Position numbers and translations under genes: made by a program. Below are positions 1 through 13,071 of a DNA stretch of 64,000 bases, piece after piece. How positions within the stretch are numbered: position 1 is the first letter of the stretch; every line of letters starts with the position of its first letter. Below the pieces are notes generated by a model that was not told the origin of the DNA, did not search any database, and worked only from the letters and a program-made list of their open reading frames with translations. Source of the stretch: Paraspadella gotoi (Eukaryota; Chaetognatha); NCBI GenBank assembly GCA_051294375.1, contig CM119267.1, forward strand, positions 8,532,843 through 8,596,842, given 5' to 3'.

Positions 1-394
1 TCACGAACTGTAAGTTTGCCCCAAGGATTCTAGCTTTAAAAACCCAATATTAATGACATTAATGAATTAATATTCCTTCTTTGGAGGAAAAATCGTTAAC
101 TATTTTTTCAATCTTTGTCCCTCTGGAATCAATTTTCTAGAAAAATAAAAGACGGGCGGAAAGCAAGGAAGGAATTTAAGACGGAGCGTCTGAAGGAAGG
201 AAGGAAAAAATAAAGAAGGAAGAAAGGAAGGAAGGAAGGAAAAAAGAAGGAAGAAAGGAAGGAAAGGAAAATCGAGAAATCGTGATATTTTATTAAATCA
301 TTCAAGGAAAGAGACGAAGCCATAACACGGGCGTGAAAATTGCATTCCGCTAAATTTCCCATCAAAACTTGTCTTTAAATTACGTCATAAAAAT

Positions 395-429
<35 letters not shown>

Positions 430-620
430 NNNNNNNNNNNNNNNNNNNNNNNNNNNNNNNNNNNNNNNNNNNNNNNNNNNNNNNNNNNNNNNNNNNNNNN
501 NNNNNNNNNNNNNNNNNNNNNNNNNNNNNNNNNNNNNNNNNNNNNNNNNNNNNNNNNNNNNNNNNNNNNNNNNNNNNNNNNNNNNNNNNNNNNNNNNNNN
601 NNNNNNNNNNNNNNNNNNTC

Positions 621-661
621 TGCTTGCTAGTGATTGGCCCCGCCTGCTTGCTCGTGATTGG
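621..661. promoter_or_regulatory. paired inverted CCAAT boxes in a 24-bp direct repeat
   Basis: TGCTTGCT followed by GTGATTGGC occurs twice, 24 bp apart (starts at 621 and 645), placing ATTGG (inverted CCAAT) at 633-637 and 657-661 with a GC-rich spacer (GGCCCCGCC). Paired CCAAT boxes are typical NF-Y sites in promoters. A donor-like GAAGTAAGTT lies about 90 bp downstream at 749-759, just before a gap. No downstream exon can be seen, so the promoter call is inference. Confidence 0.3.
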
Positions 662-2189
662 CGAATTGCCTTCAGTCGATTCGCCCTCGTGAAAATTCAC
701 AGTCAATCGTCAGCAGCGGGTGAGGCTTCGGTGGGGGGGAGGAGAGTCTGAAGTAAGTTNNNNNNNNNNNNNNNNNNNNNNNNNNNNNNNNNNNNNNNNN
801 NNNNNNNNNNNNNNNNNNNNNNNNNNNNNNNNNNNNNNNNNNNNNNNNNNNNNNNNNNNNNNNNNNNNNNNNNNNNNNNNNNNNNNNNNNNNNNNNNNNN
901 NNNNNNNNNNNNNNNNNNNNNNNNNNNNNNNNNNNNNNNNNNNNNNNNNNNNAAAAAATGGAGACCCATTCGTCAACGAGATGGGAAAATGAGAAAAAGG
1001 AAGAAAGAAGAGAAATAAAGAAAGAGGAAACTGAGGTAAAAGGAAAAAAATGCGTATAAATTCTCGTGAATTTTATTTCGATGCCCGTGATCGGAGATCC
1101 ACACAGTGACCTAAGACGAGAATAGGCGCCCCCCGGCGAAAAAGATCGGGAACAAACAAAAGGGACACAAANNNNNNNNNNNNNNNNNNNNNNNNNNNNN
1201 NNNNNNNNNNNNNNNNNNNNNNNNNNNNNNNNNNNNNNNNNNNNNNNNNNNNNNNNNNNNNNNNNNNNNNNNNNNNNNNNNNNNNNNNNNNNNNNNNNNN
1301 NNNNNNNNNNNNNNNNNNNNNNNNNNNNNNNNNNNNNNNNNNNNNNNNNNNNNNNNNNNNNNNNNNNNNNNNNNNNNNNNNNNNNNNNNTTCGATGTTGC
1401 TGTAAAAGAAATTCTACAACCTCAAATAAGAGTAATGAAAAGATCCTTGTTCGACCTCAAAGTAACGTAGGATCTCATAAGAAAAAAAAATCTCTAAGTC
1501 TGACGTCCAAAAAGAGAGCAAAGTTCCCCGAGTCTCTTCGGCCGCCAACAAAAAATAAAAAAAGCGAGAGAGAAACGATTCTCTTTTTTCTCTGACTTCG
1601 AATTCGCACTTAATTCGATTTTTCAAAAGGAGCGNNNNNNNNNNNNNNNNNNNNNNNNNNNNNNNNNNNNNNNNNNNNNNNNNNNNNNNNNNNNNNNNNN
1701 NNNNNNNNNNNNNNNNNNNNNNNNNNNNNNNNNNNNNNNNNNNNNNNNNNNNNNNNNNNNNNNNNNNNNNNNNNNNNNNNNNNNNNNNNNNNNNNNNNNN
1801 NNNNNNNNNNNNNNNNNNNNNNNNNNNNNNNNNNNNNNNNNNNNNNNNNNNNNNNNNNNNNNNNNNNNNNNNNNNNNNNNNNNNNNNNNNNNNNNNNNNN
1901 NNNNNNNNNNNNNNNNNNNNNNNNNNNNNNNNNNNNNNNNNNNNNNNNNNNNNNNNNNNNNNNNNNCTCTCTCTCTCTCTCTCTCTCTCTAGCTCTAATT
2001 CAACTGTAAAACGACTTTTCACCTCCTCGTGTTCGCTTCATATTTACCCCCACTTCTCCCCTTCCCCCCTCCCTCCTCTTGGAAAGACGAGGTCTTCGTT
2101 AATCTAATTAAGCTTCGAGATATGAGACGACGTTGGGTCGAAAGGATCGGTGACCATTCAGGAGGGGGGGGTGACGAAGTGAGGTACCT

Positions 2190-2470
2190 ATTTTCTAAAA
2201 GCGCCTCAATTCTGTTCCTAATCACAAATAGTTAATAATTATTATTTGGTATTTAATATTTTTGTTTTTAAACCTAAATATTTAACCCTAATCTTTTTTT
2301 AATAAATGCATAACCCTTATCCCTAACCCTAATGTCTAACTCTAACCTAANNNNNNNNNNNNNNNNNNNNNNNNNNNNNNNNNNNNNNNNNNNNNNNNNN
2401 NNNNNNNNNNNNNNNNNNNNNNNNNNNNNNNNNNAGCTGAAATAGGGCACTTTTGGAAATTATGGCCGAA
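2190..2470 (+). repeat. interspersed element with degenerate CCCTAA/CCTAA core, interrupted by a gap
   Basis: The left end (GCGCCTCAATTCTGTTCCTA) matches the left end of the element at 39,640. The core is a run of CCTAA, CCCTAA and related units at about 2,266-2,350. After the gap 2351-2434 the right end (GAAATAGGGCACTTTTGGA) matches the tails at 9,520, 19,025, 27,825 and 40,220. Telomere-type repeats are one possible origin of the core. No protein is encoded. Confidence 0.55.
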
Positions 2471-3014
2471 ATCTGATGGTCAGCGGGGGATCGAGAAGAT
2501 CTTGGACGTTGGTTGAAACCGAGAGCGCCATCTCTTTTATCGAACGTCAGCCGAACGAGAAAATTCGGAACCGGAGACTTTCAGTCCATCCATCCGTTCG
2601 TCCGGCCAAACCTCTGGAGCGAGAAATGGACCCAGCCGGGGTCGTCGTCGTCGTCNNNNNNNNNNNNNNNNNNNNNNNNNNNNNNNNNNNNNNNNNNNNN
2701 NNNNNNNNNNNNNNNNNNNNNNNNNNNNNNNNNNNNNNNNNNNNNNNNNNNNNNNNNNNNNNNNNNNNNNNNNNNNNNNNNNNNNNNNNNNNNNNNNNNN
2801 NNNNNNNNNNNNNNNNNNNNNNNNNNNNNNNNNNNNNNNNNNNNNNNNNNNNNNNNNNNNNNNNNNNNNNNNNNNNNNNNNNNNNNNNNNNNNNNNNNNN
2901 NNNNNNNNNNNNNNNNNNNNNNNNNNNNNNNNNNNNNNNNNNNNNNNNNNNNNNNNNNNNNNNNNNNNNNNNNNNNNNNNNNNNNNNNNNNNNNNNNNNN
3001 NNNNNNNNNNNNNN

Positions 3015-3310
3015 TCTCACAAAGTAAAAATAACAATAACAATAACAACAATCTCATCAACAGAAGCGAACCAACAGCATCCCAACGGGCGATCTCTCTC
3101 AGCGGCAGTCCGCGTTCACAGATCGAAGTTCCCTGCGGACGCGGTTTCTTTTTAATCGTCGCCGACCCGAGGAAAATGTCGGGCTCATTGTGACGCCGTT
3201 CTGAACGAGCGCGATAATCCTGAGCGTCCCGACGTCCCGGCGTGACGAGGCCATCGTTTGCATAATGCGCGATACGAAGAGAGACACAGATGGTCTTCTC
3301 TATCTATCTA

Positions 3311-3352
<42 letters not shown>

Positions 3353-4158
3353 ACGCGGGGGAAAAAGGATTTGTAATCGAAGCTTAACTACGAACGCGCG
3401 GGCAAAGTTTTTATAATGAAGGTACGAACGTGCTTGGTCGTTTTGTTTTCTCATTCATTGTTTAATTCACTTTATTACTTTTTAATTTTTAGGTGTTCGA
3501 AAAATAATCCGCGAATTAGTTGTTGATCGGGCTGCAAACGCTTTTCTTTAAACTTACTGTTACAGTTTAAATTTGATGAAAAATTTGAATCTGTTTACGA
3601 AGCTAGCGTTGACAATGAGCATCTGAATCAGTGAACTTCATAGCGCAATTCTCTAAAGAGTAATTGCAACCTACGTAATTTTGATAATCATTTATTGCAA
3701 CAATTTTTCCAAACAGGAACCAGGAACAAAGAGGGATGAATCCGTGAAGGCAAATTCTGCCTCAAGTTCCCAGAAGAACTCGAAGCCTAAAATCTAAAGG
3801 TTTCGCGTTTGTCATAAACGTCAGTGGGAAGAGTTAAAAACGGACCAGGGAAGATGCAGGGAAAAAAAAGGGAAAAGGGGAAGATCGGTGAAGGGTTGGT
3901 GGAAAATTTTGAGGAAAGGCTACTTAAATAAAGGAGAGAAGATGGGTAAAAGGTGATTTTTGAAAAATATTGGGCAAGGGGGAAAGGCTACTTAAATAAG
4001 GAGGAGAGGAAGATGGGGTAAAAGTTAAAGGAATGGTAAATATTGAGAGATACGAAAATTAGCCAAACAAAAGTTTAAAATTTGTAAACGAAAAACATGA
4101 GAAAGAAAATTATGAGAAGGAGAAAGAGTCTGANNNNNNNNNNNNNNNNNNNNNNNNN
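3015..4158. other. intergenic DNA ending in an unmerged contig overlap and 25-N gap
   Basis: No coding frame is supported here. The gap at 4134-4158 is exactly 25 N. The roughly 115 bases before it (from GTAAAAGTTAAAGGAAT at about 4,018 to GAGAAAGAGTCTGA) recur directly after it at 4,159-4,272 with a few one-base differences. The two contig ends therefore overlap and were not joined. Before that, two similar stretches containing AAAGGCTACTTAAATAA (about 3,916 and 3,984) suggest a further short duplication. Confidence 0.75.
3301..3351. repeat. (CT)n microsatellite
   Basis: A TATC start at 3301 passes into CT dinucleotides broken once by TTT. This is one of more than thirty long (GA)n/(CT)n tracts in the window, others being 5,048-5,241, 8,050-8,112, 12,447-12,545, 38,820-38,938, 39,151-39,229, 41,054-41,135, 46,178-46,287, 52,481-52,605 and 52,700-52,778. 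Confidence 0.9.
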
Positions 4159-5163
4159 GTAAAAGTTAAAGGAATTGGATAAATACTGAGATACGGCAAA
4201 TTAGCAAAAAAAGTTATAAATTTGTAACAACGAAACATGAGAAAGAAAATATGGGAGGAGAAAGAGTCTGAAAAAATAGGGTTAGGGGAGAAGAAAAAGG
4301 AAAATTGCATGAGTGAAGATGGAACGTGGCACGAGGCTCGAAGAGAATTTGGTGAACGCGAAACCGGATTGACTTTTGGGTCAGGAGATTAGGACTCCGC
4401 GGCTGAGAAACGAAACTTGGTTTGAAAATGAAACATAACCCCCAAAAAAAAACGTATTTGTTCGATACAGACTTTGTATAAATTCTTTACCGTTCCTTTA
4501 ACCGTAACTTAATACAATGTTTTTCTACGAGAATGAAAAACCAAACTAGAAATGTACGGCCGTTCTCCTAATTAGACAATCGGTCTTCTCTATCCCAATT
4601 TTGCGGATCGATAGTAATTTGCAACCTTTTCACACATCAACTTGCAGTAGAACTTTGATTTACATCAGATCAGCGTTAATCAACCAATAATATGTTAATA
4701 TTTTGTCAAAAAATGTCTAGTGCCTTTAAAAATATACAAGAGCAAAATTTTTAATCATTTAGAGTCTTGCGTAAGAAGAATATAGCTAATCTTACGTTTC
4801 TAGTCAAAACGATAAGGATTTTTTTAAGTTTATTTGACACAATGTAATTTTAAAGATACTTGGGACTTAACTTCTTCTGTTAAATTAATCTTTTGCCTTT
4901 CTATCAAAATATAAATATTCTAGGTTTATGGCATAAGAATTGTCCGAAGTAATTCTAAAATGTCTACCATATGCTTTAGATGACTCGCTCTTTTTTTGAT
5001 CACCCATTAGCGCTCTTAGCCCCAGTCAATTACGTTTCATTGTGTATTCTCTCTTTCTCCTCTCCCTCTCTCTCTCTCTCTCTCTCTCCTTCTCTTCTCT
5101 CTCTCTCTTCTCTCTCTCTCTCTCTGTATCATCCATCCGTCTCTTTTTATTCTTTTCCAAAGT

Positions 5164-5246
<83 letters not shown>

Positions 5247-6568
5247 GCAAGTAAAGAAAGAAAAAAAAAAATTCGACGTCTTAAAGCATCGAAACCCGGA
5301 CCGGGACCGTGCCAGCCGTCGCGCAAGAGGGGGATGAGAAACCGGCGGGTGGCCAAGGGAAAATTCGGAGGAAACATGGGTTAACAGGGTCATCGAGGGT
5401 TAAGGAAGACCCAAAAGTCTCTCGCGAAAGTTAGGCCAGGGAATCGACAGGGGGTTCAAATTAGAAAAACAGGGAAAAAAGTGTGGAGAAAATGGAAGAA
5501 AAAGCGCGAAACGTACTCAAACGAAAACATCGCCGTTTAAAACAAAATTTATACAAACATTACGAAGTAAAAAAAAACGAAATTGAAAACGTCGAGAAGC
5601 GACTTGCTCGCCCTCTTCCTGTCCCCTGTTCCATTTTCCGGCGATTTGCCGAGAAGGAAGCGATAGAGAGTTTCCGGGGCGGAGGAAAGAAAGGAGAGGA
5701 GGATAAATTCTCTGAAGACGAATGACCGGAAACAGGAAAATGGACGTAATGGGGACGAAGGTTGGAGAGGAGACAAAGGAGGAAGAAGAAGGAGGGTAAG
5801 AAAGAAGGTAGAGGATGAAGGAAGGAGGATAGAAAAAAGAAACAGAAGGTGAAAAGGAGGAAAGGAAGGAGGGAGAAGAAGAAGAAGGAAGGAAAGGAAG
5901 AAGAAGAAGGAAGGAAGGAAGAGGAGGAGTAAGGAAGGGAAGGAGAAAGGAAGGAAGAGAAGAAGATTGGGAAAAAGGGAATAAAACCAGTTTGAGAAAT
6001 TGGGAAGGATAAAGAAGTCATAGTAAAAAATGGGAAGAAACCAAGAAGTTAGGAAGAAATTGACGAAAGGCGAGGAAGAAAGGAATGAAGAAAACAAAAG
6101 TTAAAAGGCAAAGAGAAAGGAAAGAAAACCAAAAATAAAAGAAAAAAATAAGGAAGGTACATAGAGAATAAAATGGACGATGGAGGAAAAATAAAACTGG
6201 GGAAAAAAAGGAGAGAAATATCAGAAGGGGGGGAGTCGGTCGCGGACAGTTCCATTCCGTTCTTGTCCCGACGAGTCGTCCCGCTCTGATACAACTCTGT
6301 GCGGCGCGACGCCGATTGACGTTCGACCTCGCAGCGGCGCCGACCAGCCGGCAGCGCCTCGGCGTCGGCCGCCGCCAAAACGGAAGGCGACGCTTCTATG
6401 GAATATCATTCAATTCCGCGCGTCCGAAATACGAGGCTTGAAATATGCATGAGACCGAAAGCCGAGGACAGGAATAAAAAAAAAAGAAAGGGGTCTTTCT
6501 GCGACGTTCGAAAAGGATTTTTTATTTTTTTTTTGAATAGGAACGAGAGATGAGAGAGGAGGAGAGAG

Positions 6569-6642
<74 letters not shown>

Positions 6643-7459
6643 CAATAAATCAAAGTGGAAAACAATCCGAGAAAATCTTTTTTTCACCATAGCAACTGGA
6701 TTTAACAGTCACAAAGATTTGTCGAAAACTTTTAGGGGGAATTATTATGCGTCCAACGGTTTAAATTATTCTAAATACGGTTTAGCATCGGTTTCATGGA
6801 ACCAAGAATGGAATCTTGGATGGAATCTCGGATGGAGTCGACGACTCCTCTCATCCGCGAAGTGGAGAATTGCGTCGAGGTCATCACGAGCGACGTCGCG
6901 GGATTATGACGAGCCGTTGTATGCGATGAGGAAAAGAAGAGGAGAGAGAGAGAGAGGAGCGAGAGAGAGAGAGGAGAGAGAGAATGAGGAGAGAGAGAGA
7001 AGAGAGAGAGCAGAAGAGAGAGCCCGATTATGTGGGTTTCTTTGGAAGCGGTACAAGCTTTTCGACCCCAGAACGTGACTCTGACCTTTTCCCTTCGCCT
7101 CTCTAACTGCCATAGGGTTTCACGAGACGTCCGTGTCGGAGAGAACGCGAGTTCGAGCCCTTACGGTCTGCCGTTCGTTGGTTCTACGGTGAAGACGGGC
7201 CATTTTGACGGATCGTTCCCGGGCGGAAACATCACAATTATCATATTAATTAACTGTCAAAACCAGGAACAGTCGAAATTAGCATCGCGCAACAGCTACA
7301 GCACCACACACAACAACGACGACGCGAAGATTAAGACAACGGCGTTGGTTTCTCGGCCCCTCGTCCCCGGCGGACGGCGAAAGCCAATAAAAAAACAGCG
7401 ACTTTCGGCGCATTAAAAACAAAAAACCCTGATGGAATAATTAAGGCGCCGCTGCGGCG

Positions 7460-7522
7460 GCGGACGCGGCGACGCGACGACGACGACGACGACACGGCGA
7501 CGACGACGAGTACGACGACGTA
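7460..7522. repeat. (GAC)n trinucleotide tract, with longer versions in copies 2 and 3
   Basis: GAC/CGA repeats here are interrupted, while the matching tracts at 17,046-17,105 and 25,829-25,890 are purer and longer. Such a length difference is expected of microsatellite change between real copies or alleles, and also of read error. Scattered GAC-rich stretches occur elsewhere too (34,900-35,050; 59,520-59,570). Confidence 0.8.
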
Positions 7523-8050
7523 ACAAACAACCCATGGTTCCTTCGAATATAATCGATAAACTATTTAATTACATTATCCTGTTGGGAAAACTGAATTAGG
7601 AAATATAAGGAATTTATTCGAAAAGTTTGTCATAGAATGTAGACGAATTAATGTAAAGGAGTACGCGTTTATAAAAAGTTTATCTCAGAGAAAACGATAA
7701 TATTTTTCCAATCATCTGTTTACGGGTCATAAAATGGGAAAAGAAATCTTTCGCTTTCAAACTATCTCTTCTTTACTTAATTCAGCCTCCTTCAACAATG
7801 CGTTCCCAGAAAAGTCAGTTAAATTCTAGCACCAAACAAGCGATAAACCAAACAACAAGAAGACTCCGCCCACTCCACCCAGCCCGATCTGTTACCCCCA
7901 ATCCAGCCCGCCCGCTTACCGACCTCCAATTTCTCTTTGGCTTTAACATCTTTTAAAAAACACCTCGGGCAAGTCCAGCCCTCGGGGCCTTAATCCTTGC
8001 CAACGCGACAATAAAGATAGCGGACGCTATCCTTCCGCCGCCGGGTTTTC

Positions 8051-8085
<35 letters not shown>

Positions 8086-9430
8086 TCTCTCTCTCTCTCT
8101 CTCTCTCTCTCTTCTTTCTTTCTTCTCTTATACCCTCTCTCAGTCTCTCCCTTCTTCTCAGCTCCCTGTCTTTTCTGTCTCTCGCTCCCTCCTCATCCCC
8201 TCCTCTCTTCTCCTCTTCTGCCCTCTCTCTCTTCTCCTCTCCCTCTCCTCTCTCTCTCTCACCACAATTCCGCGTTCTTTGGAGAGGAAAACGTTTTAAT
8301 GATTCGCTCGTCGGTTTGAAAGCCCAAAGAAAATGAGCAGAGCGTAGGATGAGAAGTCGGCGTTGGCGTTGACGTTGAGCAATTATTGACCAGATCGGTT
8401 CCATTACTTGTTTTTGAGGCAAGAAGGAAAGGAGGAAAGGAAAGCTGTCCTAGGAGGAACGAGAAGGCTGAAAAGAAAAAAAGCGACAAGAGAAGAAGAA
8501 AAATAGAGCTCTTTCTTTCCTCATTCTTTCTTTAGGCTCCCGGCCTCTCTAAAAGGTCCGCGGCGAAGAAACGATTCAGTATTTCTCTTTTTTTTTTTTA
8601 TATCTGCAAACCAAAAAATTTTGCGTCCTAAAAAAGCAATTATAAGCGGGCAGTAATTAAACAGTTTTATTGACGTCACTGTAACAAGTTAATAAAAAAC
8701 AGTTTTAGCAATATTCAGTCATTTAAGTACGAGAAAAATTTGACCTCATCAACATCTCAGCCTTCATTTGTTAAATCGTCCGCTGAGCGAGGTCTTGACG
8801 AGTTGGCCGAAACTCTTCTAGCTATTTTACCTCACTAAAAAACCTCACTCTTCTTCTCCTATCTACACCCCCCTTCTCCTCCCCCAACCCCCACCTTCGT
8901 CTCCCCCCCCCCAGAGGTTTCCACTCAATTTAGCTTTTACTCTCCCGCACTCAATCCAGTTTCCAAACACCAGCCTCGCATGGGCTCGCGCTCGCACAAA
9001 ACCGACTTGCGACTTACAACGCGCACACACGCGGTGGTCGATTAATACAGTCCATGCGAGTTCTACCTTATGGCACGTACCCGGACTCCATTGCTCGGTG
9101 CCGCGGCAGGAAACGAGCGCCAACTTTTGCATGCGAAACGATTGGTGAGAGCAAATGTTTCCTCGATTCGCGTTCACGCTACAAAGTGAGGCGAAGTTCC
9201 GAGCGACATCGCGCGCTCTCACTTCCTTACCTCCCGTTGACGAGGGCCGCGATTCCAACTCCTCGTCGTATTTCATCCGTTTCCTACCCGGCCGCAACTG
9301 GGGAAAGCATCAATTCGTCGGAGATGAGGTTCTTATTATCGGAAATATATTGGTATTTCCCAATGGGTAAGGATTGAAAAAGTATGCGCCAACGTGATCA
9401 AGGTTTCGAAAAATTTGAGAAAGACTAACC

Positions 9431-9545
9431 TGGAACCCTAATCCTAATCTGTTAACCGTAAACCTTAGTTCCTTTTAACCGTTAATATCTTTTAACCATA
9501 ATTCCGAATTTAATATAAGAAATGGTACGCTTTTGGGATATATCT
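9431..9545 (+). repeat. degenerate CCTAA repeat with conserved right end, inside the tandem block
   Basis: AACCCTAATCCTAATC-type units run into TTCCGAATTTAATATAAGAA and then a tail resembling CGTTTTGGGA. The same arrangement is at 18,937-19,040 and 27,731-27,842 (block copies 2 and 3) and at the right end of the element at 39,640-40,245. The left end of that element is not evident here, so this looks like a truncated member. Confidence 0.55.
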
Positions 9546-12500
9546 CTCGTGCCGAGTCGGCTTTAATTTAAAAAAAAACGATTGATAAAAACAAAGGTTA
9601 TCTAGAGGAATTCCATAAAATTAAATATACTAGCCGAAACAGGCCATGCGCACACGGACCGAGCAACGGGCCACCGGACACGGAAGGCACACGGGCACAC
9701 CCACACCACCACCGGCACCGGCACACCGCACCGGCACACGGGCACACCGGCACGCGAGAATAAGATAAGCCTTCTTTCCTTCTATTCGTAAAGGCCAGTT
9801 TCGGAACGCCAACCGCCGGATAAAAAAAAAATAAATTTTTCCCCAACGTCCCCGCGAAGTGACCCCCTTCTAGGCAGCGGCCATTTCATCATCGCTTCCC
9901 GCGAGGTTTGTCGCCAAAATTCCCGCCTTTTTTTAACCTCATTTACAAAAAAAAAAAAAGAAAACAAAAGGGTTCATTCGCTTATCTACGGTTTTAAAGT
10001 TAAATATAGGGTGAAAGTAAGACATAAAGATTATTTTAACGATTCTTTCTGTTTTTTCCAGGATTTCGCGCGTTTTTTTGTCGACTCGTTTCTTCAATTC
10101 TAGCCCCTAGCGCCCCCTGTCCCACGGCGCCCTATGTTCTCCTTATTGAGCAGTTTTTTTGCCACTTATGTAATCACCCCCTAATTAAAGCGAGAAAAAA
10201 GGGGGGAAAAGTTTCAATGTTCTGTCTGCGGTTTGCAAAAGTAAACAAATCGTAAAAAGTAACGATGGATCAGTAAAACTTTACGGAGATGAAAAATAGA
10301 GAATTGAGGCTTAACAGAATGACATCGCAGGTGAGAAACGCAAGAGAAAACTTCACGACAAAAGTTTTTTTTAAAAACACCTAATCGCCATAACGAGGTA
10401 AGGTCGAGAAAACGGAGAACCGTCCACTGGAGAGAGGAGTGACCGGGAGAAATTGACCTAAGTCAGGGAGGACGTTGAGCATTGACCAAGGTACGCCGCC
10501 AACTTCTGAAAGTTTATGTTATTTCGAGGACGAAATAATATTTAATTATATATAATTATTTAATATATTGATATTAGTAACATACTAGTATAATCCTTTA
10601 AATTAGGTGTGAAATCCATTATTAGTGTGTTGTGTCTGGATTTTCTCTCGAATATTTTTTTTTAATTCGTTAACCAAAAAAAATGGATACCAAAAAGCGT
10701 TTCCAGCCTTCATTAAATTTAATACGGTTTCGAAATGTGCGGAATCGAGCTTTCTTTTTGATAAATTTACAAGGAATTAATTATTCCGCCAAAAACTGAA
10801 TATAAAGTGAATAGCCTCTGGTGGAGTCGCGAAACGTAAAGAAACGAAAAACCGGCGAAACTTGAAACAAAAGCGGAAAGGCTCGAAGCTATGCAGTAGA
10901 TGTGAATAATCAGGAACGGAGGATCGTAGGTTTAGAACAAAGTAATTAAGAATAATAATAGGTAGATAGGAATTAGAAAAAAGAAATAGAATCTTGAGAT
11001 GAAAAAAATAAAAGCTTTAATTTAAATTTAAAAGAAAATCGGAAAAGGAAAAGACCTAGAGGAAAAAGCTTGGCGCTGAAGACCAAAGATTGGAAAACTG
11101 AAAAGAAATTATCACTCCCAGTTCGAAAAATAGGCAAAGCGAGGATTACTTCTCAAGGAAACAGTCTTCTCTCCACGAGGAGGAAAAGCAAACGAGTGTT
11201 AAAATTTGGCGGTCGACTTTTAACACGAAACTGAGATAAAAGAAGAGCAGGAAAACAAATAGAGGACGTTTCTCGAGACAAAAGAGATAAAAATGAATCC
11301 AAATGTGTCACCAGACAATTTGGAAACACAAAGAGAGATGGTTGGGCCGAGAAAAAAGAAAAAATATTTTTAGTAATGACAAAGAAAGAGAAAAACTTTG
11401 AGGGAATATGGATTTGCTTTTAAGGTTTTTTTTTTGGCAAATTGTTGCTTCTTGGTTTCTACTTTGTTCTGGGATTTTTTTTCTGCCCCGGGTAACTTCG
11501 ACCCCGAAATCCCCCCCCTTAGAAAAATGCTAGGGAAAACCGGGGCGGGGGGTAGCGGCGCAGGTTGGGAGATGGAAAAATAAAACATTAGCTAACCGAA
11601 GTGAAGTTCGGGCGGAAGGAGAGAAAGAAGGAAGGTGCCGAGAACGCGATGATAAATTCAATTATGCGATCGAGTAAACGTTTTCTGTCAATATCACTTC
11701 AATTCGAAGCGGGGAAACTCGCCAACTGGGCTCCAACTCTATCTTTTCTACTAAACGGTATACAGCGAGCATGAAATATCTCAACTATCAATTAATTTTA
11801 AAATTTAAAATAATTTAAGGCTAATAAAAGTTCACGAACATTCTTTGGCCAGTTGAGATTTTTTTTTGCGAAACGAAAAAAAACAAACCGCGCGAGAAAA
11901 AGGGAAAAAATAAAATGGAATAAAAATTTGAAATGGAATGCTAATGTTGACTGAAGAAGGGAAAAGCTTTTTTTTATTTCTCCGGCCCCACGTCTCACTT
12001 TCAATAAAAAGGCGAAGATTTTCTTTTAGGGAGTAAAAAACCGAGACGAGGTGAGCGGAGGTGAAATGAAATGGGAATTATAATGCGGAGGACATAAAGC
12101 GAGGTAAGGTTTAACGTAGCTCTGAGAGAGAGAGAGAGGAGAGAGAGGCTGTTAAACGGTCGAGAAAGGACGATATTTTCTCGCCTTCCCCCACCTTAGA
12201 TCGATTGCCTCATCGAGACAGAAACTTTATATTTCGGATCAATTGGTCTCACAAATAGTTTATATTAATATATTATAGTCTAAAAAAAATATTGTCACCA
12301 TTAAATTTCGCTAATACGCAGCAACAACGTATTGCTAAGCTTTTTTAAAAGGTTTATACAGAATGTGGTTTACTAACTGAGGGAAAGCAGAAGACTGAAA
12401 AATACTCCAGAATGGAATGCGGGAAAAAGAAATAGAGAGGAAAGACGAGAGAGAGAGAGAGAGAGAGAGGAGAGACAGAATGAGAGAAGGAGAGAGGATG

Positions 12501-12984
12501 ATGAGAGAGAGAGAGAGAGAGAAATGAGAGAGAGAGAGAGAGAGTTTAACTTCTCCAGAAGATCATGAAAATTTTCTGGATCTAAAGATCTCAGGGCTGC
12601 ATGCCCCATAAATGATAATCGAAGACGATTGGCGAAGAAGAAAAAAAAGATTAAAAAAAATCATTTTCATTAAAAAAAAATATTCAATTCACAGAAGACA
12701 TCGAAAAAAGTGAATGTTTATGCAAATCTCTTTTGGGAGGGAGCACAATGCCTTTTCTTTAGAGAATTTTGAATCTTTTCAGAAGTATTGTGGCAGCAAA
12801 GCACTTAAAGCTTCTCAGCTGCTCTCAATGGCTGAGCATTAAGGCTGGAGCATATCGGTACTTTTCTTTATCTCATCCGATCGTAACAACAAAAAAAAGT
12901 TAGTAAAATACAAGGTGTTTAATTATAATATTTTTATTTAAAAATAATATGTGATCTTCACGATAGCAAAATCGGGCTAAATAG

Positions 12985-13071
12985 TGGATTATTTTTTTTG
13001 GCGTAGAGATACACCGATTCACTCATTTAAGTTATAAATTTCACTTCATCGGCTAAAAAAAAAATAATCCA
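12985..13071. repeat. short inverted repeat (hairpin, possible MITE relic), also at 22392-22478
   Basis: TGGATTATTTTTTTTGGC at 12985-13002 faces its near-complement GCTAAAAAAAAAATAATCCA at 13052-13071 across a loop of about 50 bases, which itself contains partly complementary stretches. The size and AT-rich arms recall a miniature inverted-repeat element, but no clear target-site duplication is visible. Confidence 0.4.

Larger units (their letters stand above)
1..3014. other. gap-broken intergenic region at the left edge
   Basis: Six runs of N (430-618, 760-952, 1172-1389, 1635-1966, 2351-2434, 2656-3014) break this stretch. Several begin or end in (CT)n, so the gaps probably mark microsatellites that could not be assembled. 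A (GGAA)n-type tract lies at about 180-270. A telomere-like repeat element starts near 2,190, and a CCAAT-box repeat lies at 621-661. Open frames crossing the gaps are artefacts of N. No gene is supported. Confidence 0.7.

Noticed and set aside
5037-5393. Long open frames rich in Ser-Leu or Arg-Glu here and at dozens of other places
   Set aside because: They are translations of (CT)n/(GA)n tracts, open in several frames at once, and shift between block copies.
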